5,494 nucleotides of DNA from Bacteroidia bacterium (GCA_030431945.1 JAUIIF010000344.1:1-5494), one strand, 5' to 3'. Counted from the first letter of the stretch, positions 1 to 5,494 are shown. The notes: generated by a model from the sequence alone, not told the origin. Numbers and translations are program-made.

Positions 1-1
1 G

Positions 2-169
2 GAAATCAATACGCAGATTGAGGCCCGGCTTGGTTGTCAGGAAGGGGCCTTCTGCTTTGCCGTGGCGCCCCCGCTGGGGCGCCTCATGGCCCGGCCCTCG
101 GTGGCGTATATGCGTAAGCTGGCACAGTACCCGGATAACCAGGCGGTGTTTAGAAGGCTTGCGCAGTAA
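2..169 (+). CDS. C-terminal end of an unrecognised protein (5' end outside window)
   Basis: An open frame enters from the left edge and ends at a TAA at 167-169, giving the last 55 residues of a protein. The codons look genuinely coding, with GC-rich third positions like the resident genes. The peptide holds a short hydrophobic stretch (GAFCFAVAPPLGRLM, about 15-29 of the visible part) followed by a basic and aromatic tail ending in FRRLAQ. There is no start codon, because the gene begins upstream. I do not recognise the family from this fragment, and no catalytic motif can be assigned. It converges on the minus-strand flippase-like gene, with about 105 bp between the two stop codons and no convincing hairpin terminator there. 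Another plus-strand frame over the same bases (18-416) runs on into the flippase gene and looks like a shadow. Confidence 0.6.
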   Translation, partial: EINTQIEARLGCQEGAFCFAVAPPLGRLMARPSVAYMRKLAQYPDNQAVFRRLAQ

Positions 170-274
170 ACTCCGGCTTAGGTACCATGCCATTATTTAC
201 TCCTTACCCCGCACCCGCGACCGCGCCCCCAAAGGTCGGCCACTCCGTCAAATACTAAGCTGCCCGGATACTTC

Positions 275-1330
275 CTACTCCCCCGGCGTGTACCCGCGGT
301 TTAACCCCGGCAGCGCCAACAACGCAATCAACCCGATCAGGATGTTGCACCCGACGTTAATGGTGAAAAAGCTGATGTTGGCCCAGCTGAAGGCCTCCAG
401 GGAGTTGATGCCGTAGAGTTGGAGCGCCTCGCCGGTCAGAAAATGGTAGGTGCCCATACCGCCCGGACTGGGGATGACGATGCCCCAGCCCCCGGCAACG
501 AAGGTAACGAGCGCCGCCTCCAACTGTAGCGCCGCCGTGGGGGAGAAGGCCAGGATCACGAAGTAGGTCATCAAAACGTACATCACCCAGATATTGATGC
601 TGTGCAGGAAAAAGAAGACGGGGCTGTCGACTTTCAGCGCGGTTTGCATCCCCTCGCCGAAGCCTTTGACGACGCCCAGGATTTTTTGACCGACGGTACT
701 GCTCATGAGGCGCGCCCGCTGCCACCAGCCCAGACCCAGCACGACGCCGCCGGCGATGGCACCGAAAATGGCCAGGCTCCGCAGGGTATCCTTTTTATCC
801 CCTACAGCCACCAGTTCCATGGCTTTATTCCAGAGCGTTTCCCGGCCGAGCAGCAGGGCAATACCCGTAATGAGTAAGAGCATGATAACGTCAATGGTGC
901 GCCCGACGACGATGGTGCCGACCACCCGCTCCAGGCTGATTTTTTCGTAACGTGACATGGAGGCGGCCCGGACGACCTCGCCGATCCGCGGGAAGCCCAG
1001 GTTGGCAAAGTACCCCAGGTTGATCGTCAGGAAGGCATTCAGCAGGCGGGGGGTACTGCCGAAGGTCCGCAGCATCATGTTCCAGCGGATACCCCGGCTG
1101 AGATTACTGACGGAAAAGGCGACCAGCGTCAGCAGCAACCAGAAAGGGTTGGCGCTTTTGAAGTCGGCCACCAGTTTGTCCAGTAATTTACACTGGTCTT
1201 CCGGCGTACCGTCCAGCCGGCACTGTTCGAGGTAAGCTGCTTGCTGGCTGCTGTACAGGAGGTACAGAATGCCGACACCGATGCCGACGAAGACAACGAA
1301 TTTCAGGACGTTGACGAGGGTCTTGTTCAT
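275..1330 (-). CDS. Flippase-like multi-pass membrane protein, LPG synthase TM / UPF0104 family
   Basis: This 351-residue integral membrane protein has about seven or eight hydrophobic segments, starting with one at residues 8-26. Two family signatures are visible. One is the block with R79/R82-W83 and GYFANLGFPRIGEVVRA (106-122). The other is the C-terminal IPSPGGMGTYH motif (286-296), the hallmark PSPGG-x-G of the UPF0104 / lysylphosphatidylglycerol-synthase transmembrane domain (YbhN and AglD-like proteins). Members are thought to move or modify lipids or lipid-linked intermediates in the cytoplasmic membrane. The cytosolic aminoacyltransferase domain of full MprF is absent, so lysyl-PG synthesis is not predicted. 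The length is normal for a stand-alone member. The loop after the first membrane segment carries two cysteines (C37, C47) that could pair outside the membrane. The ATG at 1330-1328 fits: a TACCTTTG element lies 4 bases before it, there is no Shine-Dalgarno, and hydrophobicity starts at once. It is divergent from the helicase gene. The family call is firm, but the substrate is unknown. Confidence 0.9.
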   Translation of the reverse strand: MNKTLVNVLKFVVFVGIGVGILYLLYSSQQAAYLEQCRLDGTPEDQCKLLDKLVADFKSANPFWLLLTLVAFSVSNLSRGIRWNMMLRTFGSTPRLLNAFLTINLGYFANLGFPRIGEVVRAASMSRYEKISLERVVGTIVVGRTIDVIMLLLITGIALLLGRETLWNKAMELVAVGDKKDTLRSLAIFGAIAGGVVLGLGWWQRARLMSSTVGQKILGVVKGFGEGMQTALKVDSPVFFFLHSINIWVMYVLMTYFVILAFSPTAALQLEAALVTFVAGGWGIVIPSPGGMGTYHFLTGEALQLYGINSLEAFSWANISFFTINVGCNILIGLIALLALPGLNRGYTPGE

Positions 1331-1334
1331 GGGG

Positions 1335-1342
1335 CAAAGGTA
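1335..1342 (-). promoter_or_regulatory. Bacteroidota-type -7 element for the flippase-like gene
   Basis: Read on the minus strand, the bases before the start codon are TACCTTTGCCCCATG. TACCTTTG is an exact match to the Bacteroidota sigma factor -7 consensus TAnnTTTG. It ends four bases before the ATG, so the transcript would start at or very near the start codon, giving a leaderless or almost leaderless mRNA. That agrees with the absence of a Shine-Dalgarno sequence. I could not find a TTG (-33 element) at the usual 17-23 bp spacing, so the promoter is supported by its -7 half only. Confidence 0.5.
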
Positions 1343-1460
1343 GGGAGGGCGGTCGGTTCTTTAGCCTTGTACTGGTGCTGTATTTCCGGATAGGTTACCG
1401 ATGACCTTAACTCGTTCGCCGAGGCGCGACGCAGTAGCTGATTCGTCGGTCCCTGTACCA

Positions 1461-1491
1461 TTGCCCGTTATCAGGTCGTTTTCTATCTTGT
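1461..1491 (+). promoter_or_regulatory. Probable promoter of the helicase gene (TTG-N20-TATCTTGT)
   Basis: TTG at 1461-1463 is followed after 20 bp by TATCTTGT at 1484-1491, close to the Bacteroidota arrangement TTG-N(17-23)-TAnnTTTG. The -7 box keeps the TA and the TT but has GT in place of the final TG. It ends four bases before the ATG at 1496, the same geometry as the divergent flippase-like gene, so this mRNA would also be leaderless or nearly so. No Shine-Dalgarno is present. Imperfect dyads further upstream (GGTTACCGATGACC at 1393-1406 and CGCCGAGGCG at 1417-1426) could be operators, but they are too weak to call. Confidence 0.45.
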
Positions 1492-1495
1492 TCCC

Positions 1496-4354
1496 ATGAA
1501 ATTAAACACCCTGGAATTTCAGTACCCCTGGCGCGCCTACCAGGCGCGCGTGCTGGAGAACCTTGCGCGTTACCGCGAAGACCGGCGCGTCCACATCGTC
1601 GCGCCGCCCGGTGCCGGAAAAACGGTGTTGGGGCTGGAGATTATTCGCCGCGTCAATAAGCCTGCGCTGGTCCTTTCCCCCAGCCTGACCATCCGCGCCC
1701 AGTGGGCGCAGCGCTTCCGGGATGATTTCTGTGCGGACCAGGATTTGATCTCCCACGACCTGGCCCAACCGGCTCCCTTAACGATCGTTACCTACCAGGC
1801 GGTTTTTGAACACTTTAAACGTCAGGGGACGGAGGGCCTGGAGTGGGTTGAGTTGCTGGTGGTGGATGAATGTCATCACCTCCGCAATGAATGGTGGAAA
1901 GTCCTCGATGCGCTCACCGAAACGTACGCGCCCGAGCTCGTGGCCCTGACGGCCACACCACCGTACGACGTTTCGGGCATTGAGTGGCGGCGCTACCACG
2001 ATTTCTGCGGCGAGATCGATGAAGAAATCAGCATTCCCGAACTGGTAAATTCCGGAGACCTTTGCCCGCACCAGGACTACCTCTACCCCGTACTGCCTCC
2101 CGCAGGGGAGGCTGACGTCGTCCAGCGCTGGCAGGCGCAGAAAGAGGAGTTGCTGGAAGCCATGCACGAGCGTACTGGTCTGGCCCTTTACCTCCGGGAT
2201 CATCCGTGGCTGCGCGACCCGGAGAAGCATTACACGGATATCTTTGAACGGCCGGAATACTTCACGTCCTTACTGAGTGTTTTGCGGGCCCAGGGGAGTG
2301 AACCACCAGCCTCGGCGCTCGGCGTATTGCACGGCGAAGCAACGTTGGCACCGGCGCTCAACGGGCACTGGGCAGCCATTTTCTTACAACGCGCCCTGCG
2401 CGAAGACCCTTATTTCGATACCGAAGAGGGTAAAGCCCTGCTGCGCTCCTATCGCCGGATTATTACCGGAATGGGCGCCTGGAGCCAGGGGAAATTGTAC
2501 CTGGATAGTGACCTGCCCCCCGGTGCCGGCAAAACAGCGGCGGAGCTGGATAGCCCGGTGGCAAAACTCGCAGCGCTGGTGGAGATAGCCCGCTTTGAAA
2601 GCGAAGACCTCGGGACCGATTTGCGGATGGTGATGCTCACGGATCATATTTATCCGGAACTGTTACCAACAACAGCTTATGATCGGACACAACTCACCAA
2701 AGTCGGGACGATTCCCGTTTTTGAAACCCTCCGGCGGCAGACTAATACCCTGTACGAAGGTGACCTGGCGGTCCTCACGGGGAGTCTGGTCATCATCCCG
2801 GAGCACGCCAAAAGCCGCTTGCTGGAGCTGGCGTATACGGAACTGCCTACGGAGCGGGTGATCCGAACCGAGGCTTTGTTTCCGGGCAGTAAGTACCTGA
2901 AAGTAAATACCGGGGGGCTGGCGAATAAATATGCGGTGGGCTGGATTACGCAGTTGTTTACCGAGGGCGTCATCCGCATCATCGTCGGCACCAAATCCTT
3001 ACTCGGGGAAGGCTGGGATGCGCCCGTGATCAACAGCCTGGTACTGGCGAATACGGTAGGTAGCTTCGTGCTGAGTAATCAGATGCGGGGCCGGGCGATT
3101 CGTACCGTCAGGGGGCGGCCGGATAAAACGGCCAACATCTGGCACCCCGTGGTGGTGCACCCCGGCGTCCGCCGGGGCGGGCCGGACGTGCGCCGGCTGC
3201 GCCGGCGCCTGCGGGCCTTTGCGGGGCCGCGCCTGGATGGAAAGCCGGTCATTCAGAACGGCATGGCCCGCTTCGGGATTGATTGGGATAAGACGACCAG
3301 CCAGGCCATGGAGTTCGTCCGGGAACGGACCCTGCAGGCCGCCGTGAAGCGGGAGGACCTGATCGAAAGCTGGAACAGGGCCCTCGCTACCGGCACCCAA
3401 CTTGTCGAAGCCATTAAGCCACCCGGCGAGCGGTATTACGAGCGGCAAGACCCGCTCACCCTTCATTACAAAGAAAGTATTGACCGCTACTTTGAACAGG
3501 ATTACCGGCTGTTCCTGCTGGAAATTAAGCGGGCGACGTTGGTGGCTTTCGCGGCAAGTGCCGTATTTACCTTAGTCAGTACGCCAAGCTGGTTGTTCCT
3601 GGTGCTGTTACCGGTCATCGGCTTCGGGTTGTATTTCGTCGGGACGCGTTTCCGGAAAATGTACCAACGGGCGGAAACCCTGAAGCTTGCGGAGCGGCAC
3701 GAGGAAATTTACGCCCGGGAGTTGCGGGTGAAACCCTACCTCACGTACCCCGTTCTGCTTTCGCTGTTGCCGGCCATTTTTAATCCCGTCGCTACCCTGG
3801 CTTTCTGGGCCGTTGGCCTGATTTGGCTGGCGGCTTACCTGCGGGCCAACCCCGGTCGGAAAATGACGGAAGCGACCCGGCGCTTTGAGCTGCTGGCGGA
3901 TACCAGGCACCGCCTCATGACTTACGGTCGGGCCCTCGCCGAAAGTATTGCCGCTGCCGGCTTGTTCCACAAAGCAACCCCCGAACAACTTCGCCTGGAA
4001 GAAGACGGCGAAGAAATGTTTCTCTATCTCTCGGAAGCCGAGCACCACGATACTCACCTTTTTGCCGGTGCCCTGGCGGAGTTGATGAGCCCCGTGGATA
4101 ACCCTCGTTACCTCCTCCGTCTGGACCTTCCCAACGACTGGACGAAGGGAGAATATTTTCTTTCCGTACCCGCCGCTCTGGGTAATAAAAAAATGACCGC
4201 CGACCTGGCCAACCGCCTGAGCAAAAGCGTTGATCATACCTTTAACCCCGTCTATACCCGCGAGCCTTCCGGAAGATTGCACCTGCTTACTGCTCGCCTG
4301 CAAGCGAGCGGAAAGGCAGATGCCGTCGCGGAAAGAGATATGCTGTGGCGATGA
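1496..4354 (+). CDS. SF2 DEAD/DEAH-type helicase with C-terminal membrane hairpins
   Basis: This 952-residue protein has a complete superfamily 2 motor. A Q-motif-like WRAYQ lies at 12-16 and Walker A APPGAGKT at 36-43 (K42). Motif Ia is PSLTIRAQW (62-70), Ib is TYQAVF (99-104), the Walker B box is DECH (124-127) and motif III is TATPP (152-156). A mainly helical insert (about 195-340) precedes the second RecA domain, with motif V GTKSLLGEGWDAP (498-510) and motif VI QMRGRAIR (529-536; Q529, R533 and R536 intact). It should therefore hydrolyse ATP and translocate on or remodel nucleic acid. Unusually, hydrophobic segments at about 680-696, 698-716, 749-762 and 764-782 form two likely membrane hairpins joined by a charged linker, placing the motor and the C-terminal domain (783-952, with NPRYLL near 865) on the cytoplasmic side. 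A second PPGAGKT occurs at 341-347. The start is set by the promoter-like box just upstream and by the Q motif at residue 16. Helicase identity is certain. The cellular role is unknown; membrane-associated DNA or RNA processing or phage defence are both only inferences. Confidence 0.92.
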   Translation: MKLNTLEFQYPWRAYQARVLENLARYREDRRVHIVAPPGAGKTVLGLEIIRRVNKPALVLSPSLTIRAQWAQRFRDDFCADQDLISHDLAQPAPLTIVTYQAVFEHFKRQGTEGLEWVELLVVDECHHLRNEWWKVLDALTETYAPELVALTATPPYDVSGIEWRRYHDFCGEIDEEISIPELVNSGDLCPHQDYLYPVLPPAGEADVVQRWQAQKEELLEAMHERTGLALYLRDHPWLRDPEKHYTDIFERPEYFTSLLSVLRAQGSEPPASALGVLHGEATLAPALNGHWAAIFLQRALREDPYFDTEEGKALLRSYRRIITGMGAWSQGKLYLDSDLPPGAGKTAAELDSPVAKLAALVEIARFESEDLGTDLRMVMLTDHIYPELLPTTAYDRTQLTKVGTIPVFETLRRQTNTLYEGDLAVLTGSLVIIPEHAKSRLLELAYTELPTERVIRTEALFPGSKYLKVNTGGLANKYAVGWITQLFTEGVIRIIVGTKSLLGEGWDAPVINSLVLANTVGSFVLSNQMRGRAIRTVRGRPDKTANIWHPVVVHPGVRRGGPDVRRLRRRLRAFAGPRLDGKPVIQNGMARFGIDWDKTTSQAMEFVRERTLQAAVKREDLIESWNRALATGTQLVEAIKPPGERYYERQDPLTLHYKESIDRYFEQDYRLFLLEIKRATLVAFAASAVFTLVSTPSWLFLVLLPVIGFGLYFVGTRFRKMYQRAETLKLAERHEEIYARELRVKPYLTYPVLLSLLPAIFNPVATLAFWAVGLIWLAAYLRANPGRKMTEATRRFELLADTRHRLMTYGRALAESIAAAGLFHKATPEQLRLEEDGEEMFLYLSEAEHHDTHLFAGALAELMSPVDNPRYLLRLDLPNDWTKGEYFLSVPAALGNKKMTADLANRLSKSVDHTFNPVYTREPSGRLHLLTARLQASGKADAVAERDMLWR

Positions 4355-4384
4355 CGAGAACATCAATTAAACAACAACAGGAAA

Positions 4385-4792
4385 ATGAAAGTAAAATCAA
4401 TCTACGTAAATCTGCCAATTAAAGATCTTGATAAAACAAAGGACTTTTGGACAAAACTTGGTTTTTCGTTCAACGAGCAATTTTCTGATGACAAAGCATT
4501 GTGTATGGTTTTAAAGGACGGACTGATGTATTCGATGCTTATCACTCACGAAATGTTCAGCACCTTTACTAACAGACCAATAGCAGACGGAACCAGTACC
4601 CAGGTTTTGACAGCGATTGAAGTTGATAGCAGAGAACAAGTTGACAAAATTGTAAAACTTGCACTTGAGAACGGTGCGACACGTTACCGGGAAGGTGCAG
4701 ACCACGGCTGGATGTATTACGACTGTTTTGCAGACCTTGACGGACACCAATGGGAAATAATGTTTACTGACCCAACTCAAATGCAACAATAA
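4385..4792 (+). CDS. VOC family (glyoxalase/bleomycin-resistance fold) protein
   Basis: This complete 135-residue protein has the size and pattern of a single-chain VOC superfamily member with two beta-alpha-beta-beta-beta modules. Module one begins SIYVNLPIKDLDKTKDFW (5-22) followed by LGF. Module two covers about 72-128 and ends in the typical DLDGHQWEIMF (117-127). The conserved C-terminal glutamate is E124. The usual first metal ligand on strand one is N9 rather than His or Glu, so classical glyoxalase I metal chemistry is doubtful. Such proteins more often bind small hydrophobic ligands or drugs, or have unknown substrates. The ATG follows AGGAAA, a weak ribosome-binding-like sequence, 30 bp after the helicase stop. 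No promoter box is evident, so read-through from the helicase is possible. The next gene starts 4 bp after its stop. Codon use is clearly AT-richer than the surroundings. The fold is confident and the substrate unknown. Confidence 0.88.
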   Translation: MKVKSIYVNLPIKDLDKTKDFWTKLGFSFNEQFSDDKALCMVLKDGLMYSMLITHEMFSTFTNRPIADGTSTQVLTAIEVDSREQVDKIVKLALENGATRYREGADHGWMYYDCFADLDGHQWEIMFTDPTQMQQ

Positions 4793-4796
4793 AACT

Positions 4797-5210
4797 ATGG
4801 CACAAGAAAAAATTACAATTAGGGCTACTGTCCTGGCTGACAAACAAAAAGTTTGGGACTACTACACGCAACCCGAGCACATAACAAAATGGAACTTTGC
4901 CGACCCAAGTTGGCATTGCCCGACCGCTAAGAATGACTTGAAAATAGGCGGAAGTTATGTGGCAAGAATGGAAGCCAAAGACGGGAGTTTTGGCTTTAAT
5001 TTTGAAGCTGTATATACTGAAATTAATCAAGGTGAAAACTTTACCTATACAGCTGATGGACGTTTTGTAACCGTCGAGTTCAAAGAAACAAACGGTAAGA
5101 CCGAAGTTACCATTACGTTTGACCCTGAAACAGAAAACTCAATTGACCTGCAACGAAAAGGTTGGCAAGCAATTTTGGACAACTTTAAAAAATATACGGA
5201 AACAAATTGA
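4797..5210 (+). CDS. SRPBCC / AHSA1-like ligand-binding domain protein
   Basis: This complete 137-residue protein is the normal length for a single SRPBCC (START/Bet v1-like) domain of the AHSA1 type. It opens with a beta strand (EKITIRATVLA, 4-14) and then VWDYYTQPEHITKWN (19-33), the typical first helix and PEHI-x-xW signature. The conserved WHCPTA (39-44) and GGSYVARMEAKDGS (51-64) follow. It ends with a long helix, from about 117 to 133, containing GWQAILDNFKKY, which closes the hydrophobic pocket. Members bind hydrophobic ligands or act as cyclase-like or stress proteins; no specific activity can be read here. It starts 4 bp after the VOC gene stop, so the two are almost certainly one transcript, and both folds are small-ligand cavities, suggesting a shared detoxification or stress role (inference). 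No Shine-Dalgarno is visible, and composition is AT-rich like its partner. Confidence 0.88.
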   Translation: MAQEKITIRATVLADKQKVWDYYTQPEHITKWNFADPSWHCPTAKNDLKIGGSYVARMEAKDGSFGFNFEAVYTEINQGENFTYTADGRFVTVEFKETNGKTEVTITFDPETENSIDLQRKGWQAILDNFKKYTETN

Positions 5211-5286
5211 CAACAAAAGAAAAACCGGTACTGACACTGTACATCAAATCATAGCTCCCGTTGAGCCACGAAGCTTCATGTAATAG

Positions 5287-5314
5287 CCGCCACCCGCTAC
5301 CCGCCACCCCGTAC
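5287..5314. repeat. C-rich 14-bp tandem repeat (two units)
   Basis: CCGCCACCCGCTAC (5287-5300) is directly followed by CCGCCACCCCGTAC (5301-5314), identical at 12 of 14 positions, with CCC after it and then an ATG at 5318. A related sequence, CCCGCACCCGCGAC, lies at 208-221 in the other convergent or intergenic gap and matches the first unit at 11 of 14 positions. The tract is almost purine-free on the plus strand. It marks the return to high-GC resident sequence after the AT-rich gene pair. Two copies are too few to name an element family. Confidence 0.45.
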
Positions 5315-5317
5315 CCC

Positions 5318-5494
5318 ATGTCCGCTCTCATCGTCCCCTTCCTCCTTTTTCTGCTGACGTTGTTACGTTTCCTCCGGCGCTTTGCCGCCGAGACGGAGCG
5401 GCAAACGATGATTACCTGGCCGGAGGCGGCGGCGATCTTTACCTCATATCCCATCGGACTGGAAAAAAAGGGACAGCCAGGCGCGCCCACCGTA
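5318..5494 (+). CDS. N-terminal part of an unrecognised membrane-anchored or exported protein (3' end outside window)
   Basis: From the ATG at 5318 a frame stays open for 59 codons to the window edge, with GC-rich third positions like the resident genes. The N-terminus is strongly hydrophobic (SALIVPFLLFLLTLL, residues 2-16) and is followed by the basic cluster RFLRRF (17-22), then by a soluble stretch containing MITWPEAAAIF (31-41). This is a membrane anchor or a signal-like segment; the positive charge after the helix favours an anchor with the rest of the protein in the cytoplasm. The start is likely but not certain: no Shine-Dalgarno or TAnnTTTG box precedes it, and the frame is open upstream to a TAG at 5252 with a possible TTG at 5261. 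I do not recognise the family from this fragment. The long opposite-strand frame at 5185-5490 has an implausible composition and reads through the repeat tract. Confidence 0.55.
   Translation, partial: MSALIVPFLLFLLTLLRFLRRFAAETERQTMITWPEAAAIFTSYPIGLEKKGQPGAPTV

Larger units (their letters stand above)
4355..5250. other. AT-rich two-gene block, probably horizontally acquired
   Basis: Composition drops sharply right after the helicase stop and recovers around 5255. Sampled 60-base lines give about 37% GC (4441-4500), 52% (4861-4920) and 32% (4981-5040), against 58% at 1621-1680 and 83% at 3181-3240 in the helicase gene. Codon use changes with it: AAA, TTT, ATT and AAT are common, where the neighbours prefer GC-ending codons. 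The block holds exactly two small complete genes and no transposase, integrase or inverted terminal repeats. The edges are approximate. The sequence ACATCAA occurs near both of them (4360-4366 and 5241-5247), which may be chance. Confidence 0.5.

Noticed and set aside
170..274. Bidirectional terminator between the convergent genes
   Set aside because: Only short imperfect dyads such as the one around GGTACC (181-186) are present, with no GC-rich stem followed by a T-run on either strand.
18..416. 132-codon plus-strand frame at the left edge
   Set aside because: It overlaps both the better-supported 2-169 frame and the 3' end of the flippase-like gene, and its composition (Arg, Pro and Trp rich, then reading through a C-rich spacer) is not protein-like.
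2999..3466. 155-codon minus-strand frame inside the helicase gene
   Set aside because: It lies wholly inside conserved helicase motifs V and VI and the following block; its His/Pro/Arg-rich translation is typical of antisense frames in GC-rich DNA.
1496..4354. Type I or III restriction subunit
   Set aside because: The DECH-type motor could suggest it, but there is no nuclease PD-ExK motif in the protein and no methyltransferase or specificity gene nearby; the membrane hairpins also do not fit those families.
3608..4366. 252-codon minus-strand open frame opposite the 3' part of the helicase gene
   Set aside because: It is the reverse-strand shadow of a high-GC gene. The protein has no recognisable domain, whereas the plus-strand frame carries conserved helicase and membrane features across the same bases.
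5211..5317. Possible integron attC site behind the SRPBCC gene (GTTGAGC resembles GTTRRRY)
   Set aside because: No matching RYYYAAC partner and no folded inner boxes are visible, and a single 7-base degenerate match is expected by chance.
5185..5490. 101-codon minus-strand frame at the right edge
   Set aside because: It reads through the C-rich tandem repeat and the AT-rich boundary and overlaps the plus-strand frame at 5318, which has a coherent membrane segment and coding-like third positions.

Overview
The window looks like chromosomal DNA of a high-GC member of the Bacteroidota, possibly the Saprospiria/Lewinella side of the phylum; the genus is a guess. The reasons are start sites without Shine-Dalgarno sequences, a Bacteroidota-type -7 promoter motif (TAnnTTTG or close to it) directly before two divergent start codons, and protein families common in that phylum. 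Most of the window is GC-rich: sampled 60-base lines of the helicase gene range from about 58% to 83% GC.

Layout, left to right. Positions 2-169 hold the C-terminal end of an unrecognised plus-strand gene. It converges across about 105 bp on a minus-strand gene (275-1330) for a multi-pass membrane protein of the LPG-synthase-TM/UPF0104 flippase-like family. A 165-bp divergent intergenic region (1331-1495) carries promoter-like elements for both sides. The centre of the window is one long plus-strand gene (1496-4354, 952 aa). It encodes a superfamily 2 DEAD/DEAH-type helicase with intact motor motifs, followed by two predicted membrane hairpins and a C-terminal soluble domain. It appears to be a membrane-anchored helicase, and it also contains a second, near-identical copy of its P-loop motif just before the second motor domain.

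Thirty bases after the helicase stop the base composition changes abruptly. A compact two-gene block (4385-5210) encodes a VOC/glyoxalase-fold protein and an SRPBCC/AHSA1-fold protein separated by only 4 bp. Sampled lines here are about 32-52% GC, so the pair looks recently acquired and is probably co-transcribed. High-GC sequence resumes around 5255 with a C-rich tandem repeat, and then the first 59 codons of an unrecognised gene with an N-terminal membrane segment run off the end of the window (5318-5494).

The genes do not form an obvious pathway. The helicase has its own promoter-like element and faces away from the flippase-like gene. The AT-rich pair could be read by transcription continuing from the helicase gene, since no terminator is visible between them. 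The membrane-anchored helicase is the best candidate for poorly described biology. Nothing in the window (no nuclease, methyltransferase, toxin or second defence gene) proves a defence role. No tRNA, rRNA, CRISPR array, transposase or integrase was seen.
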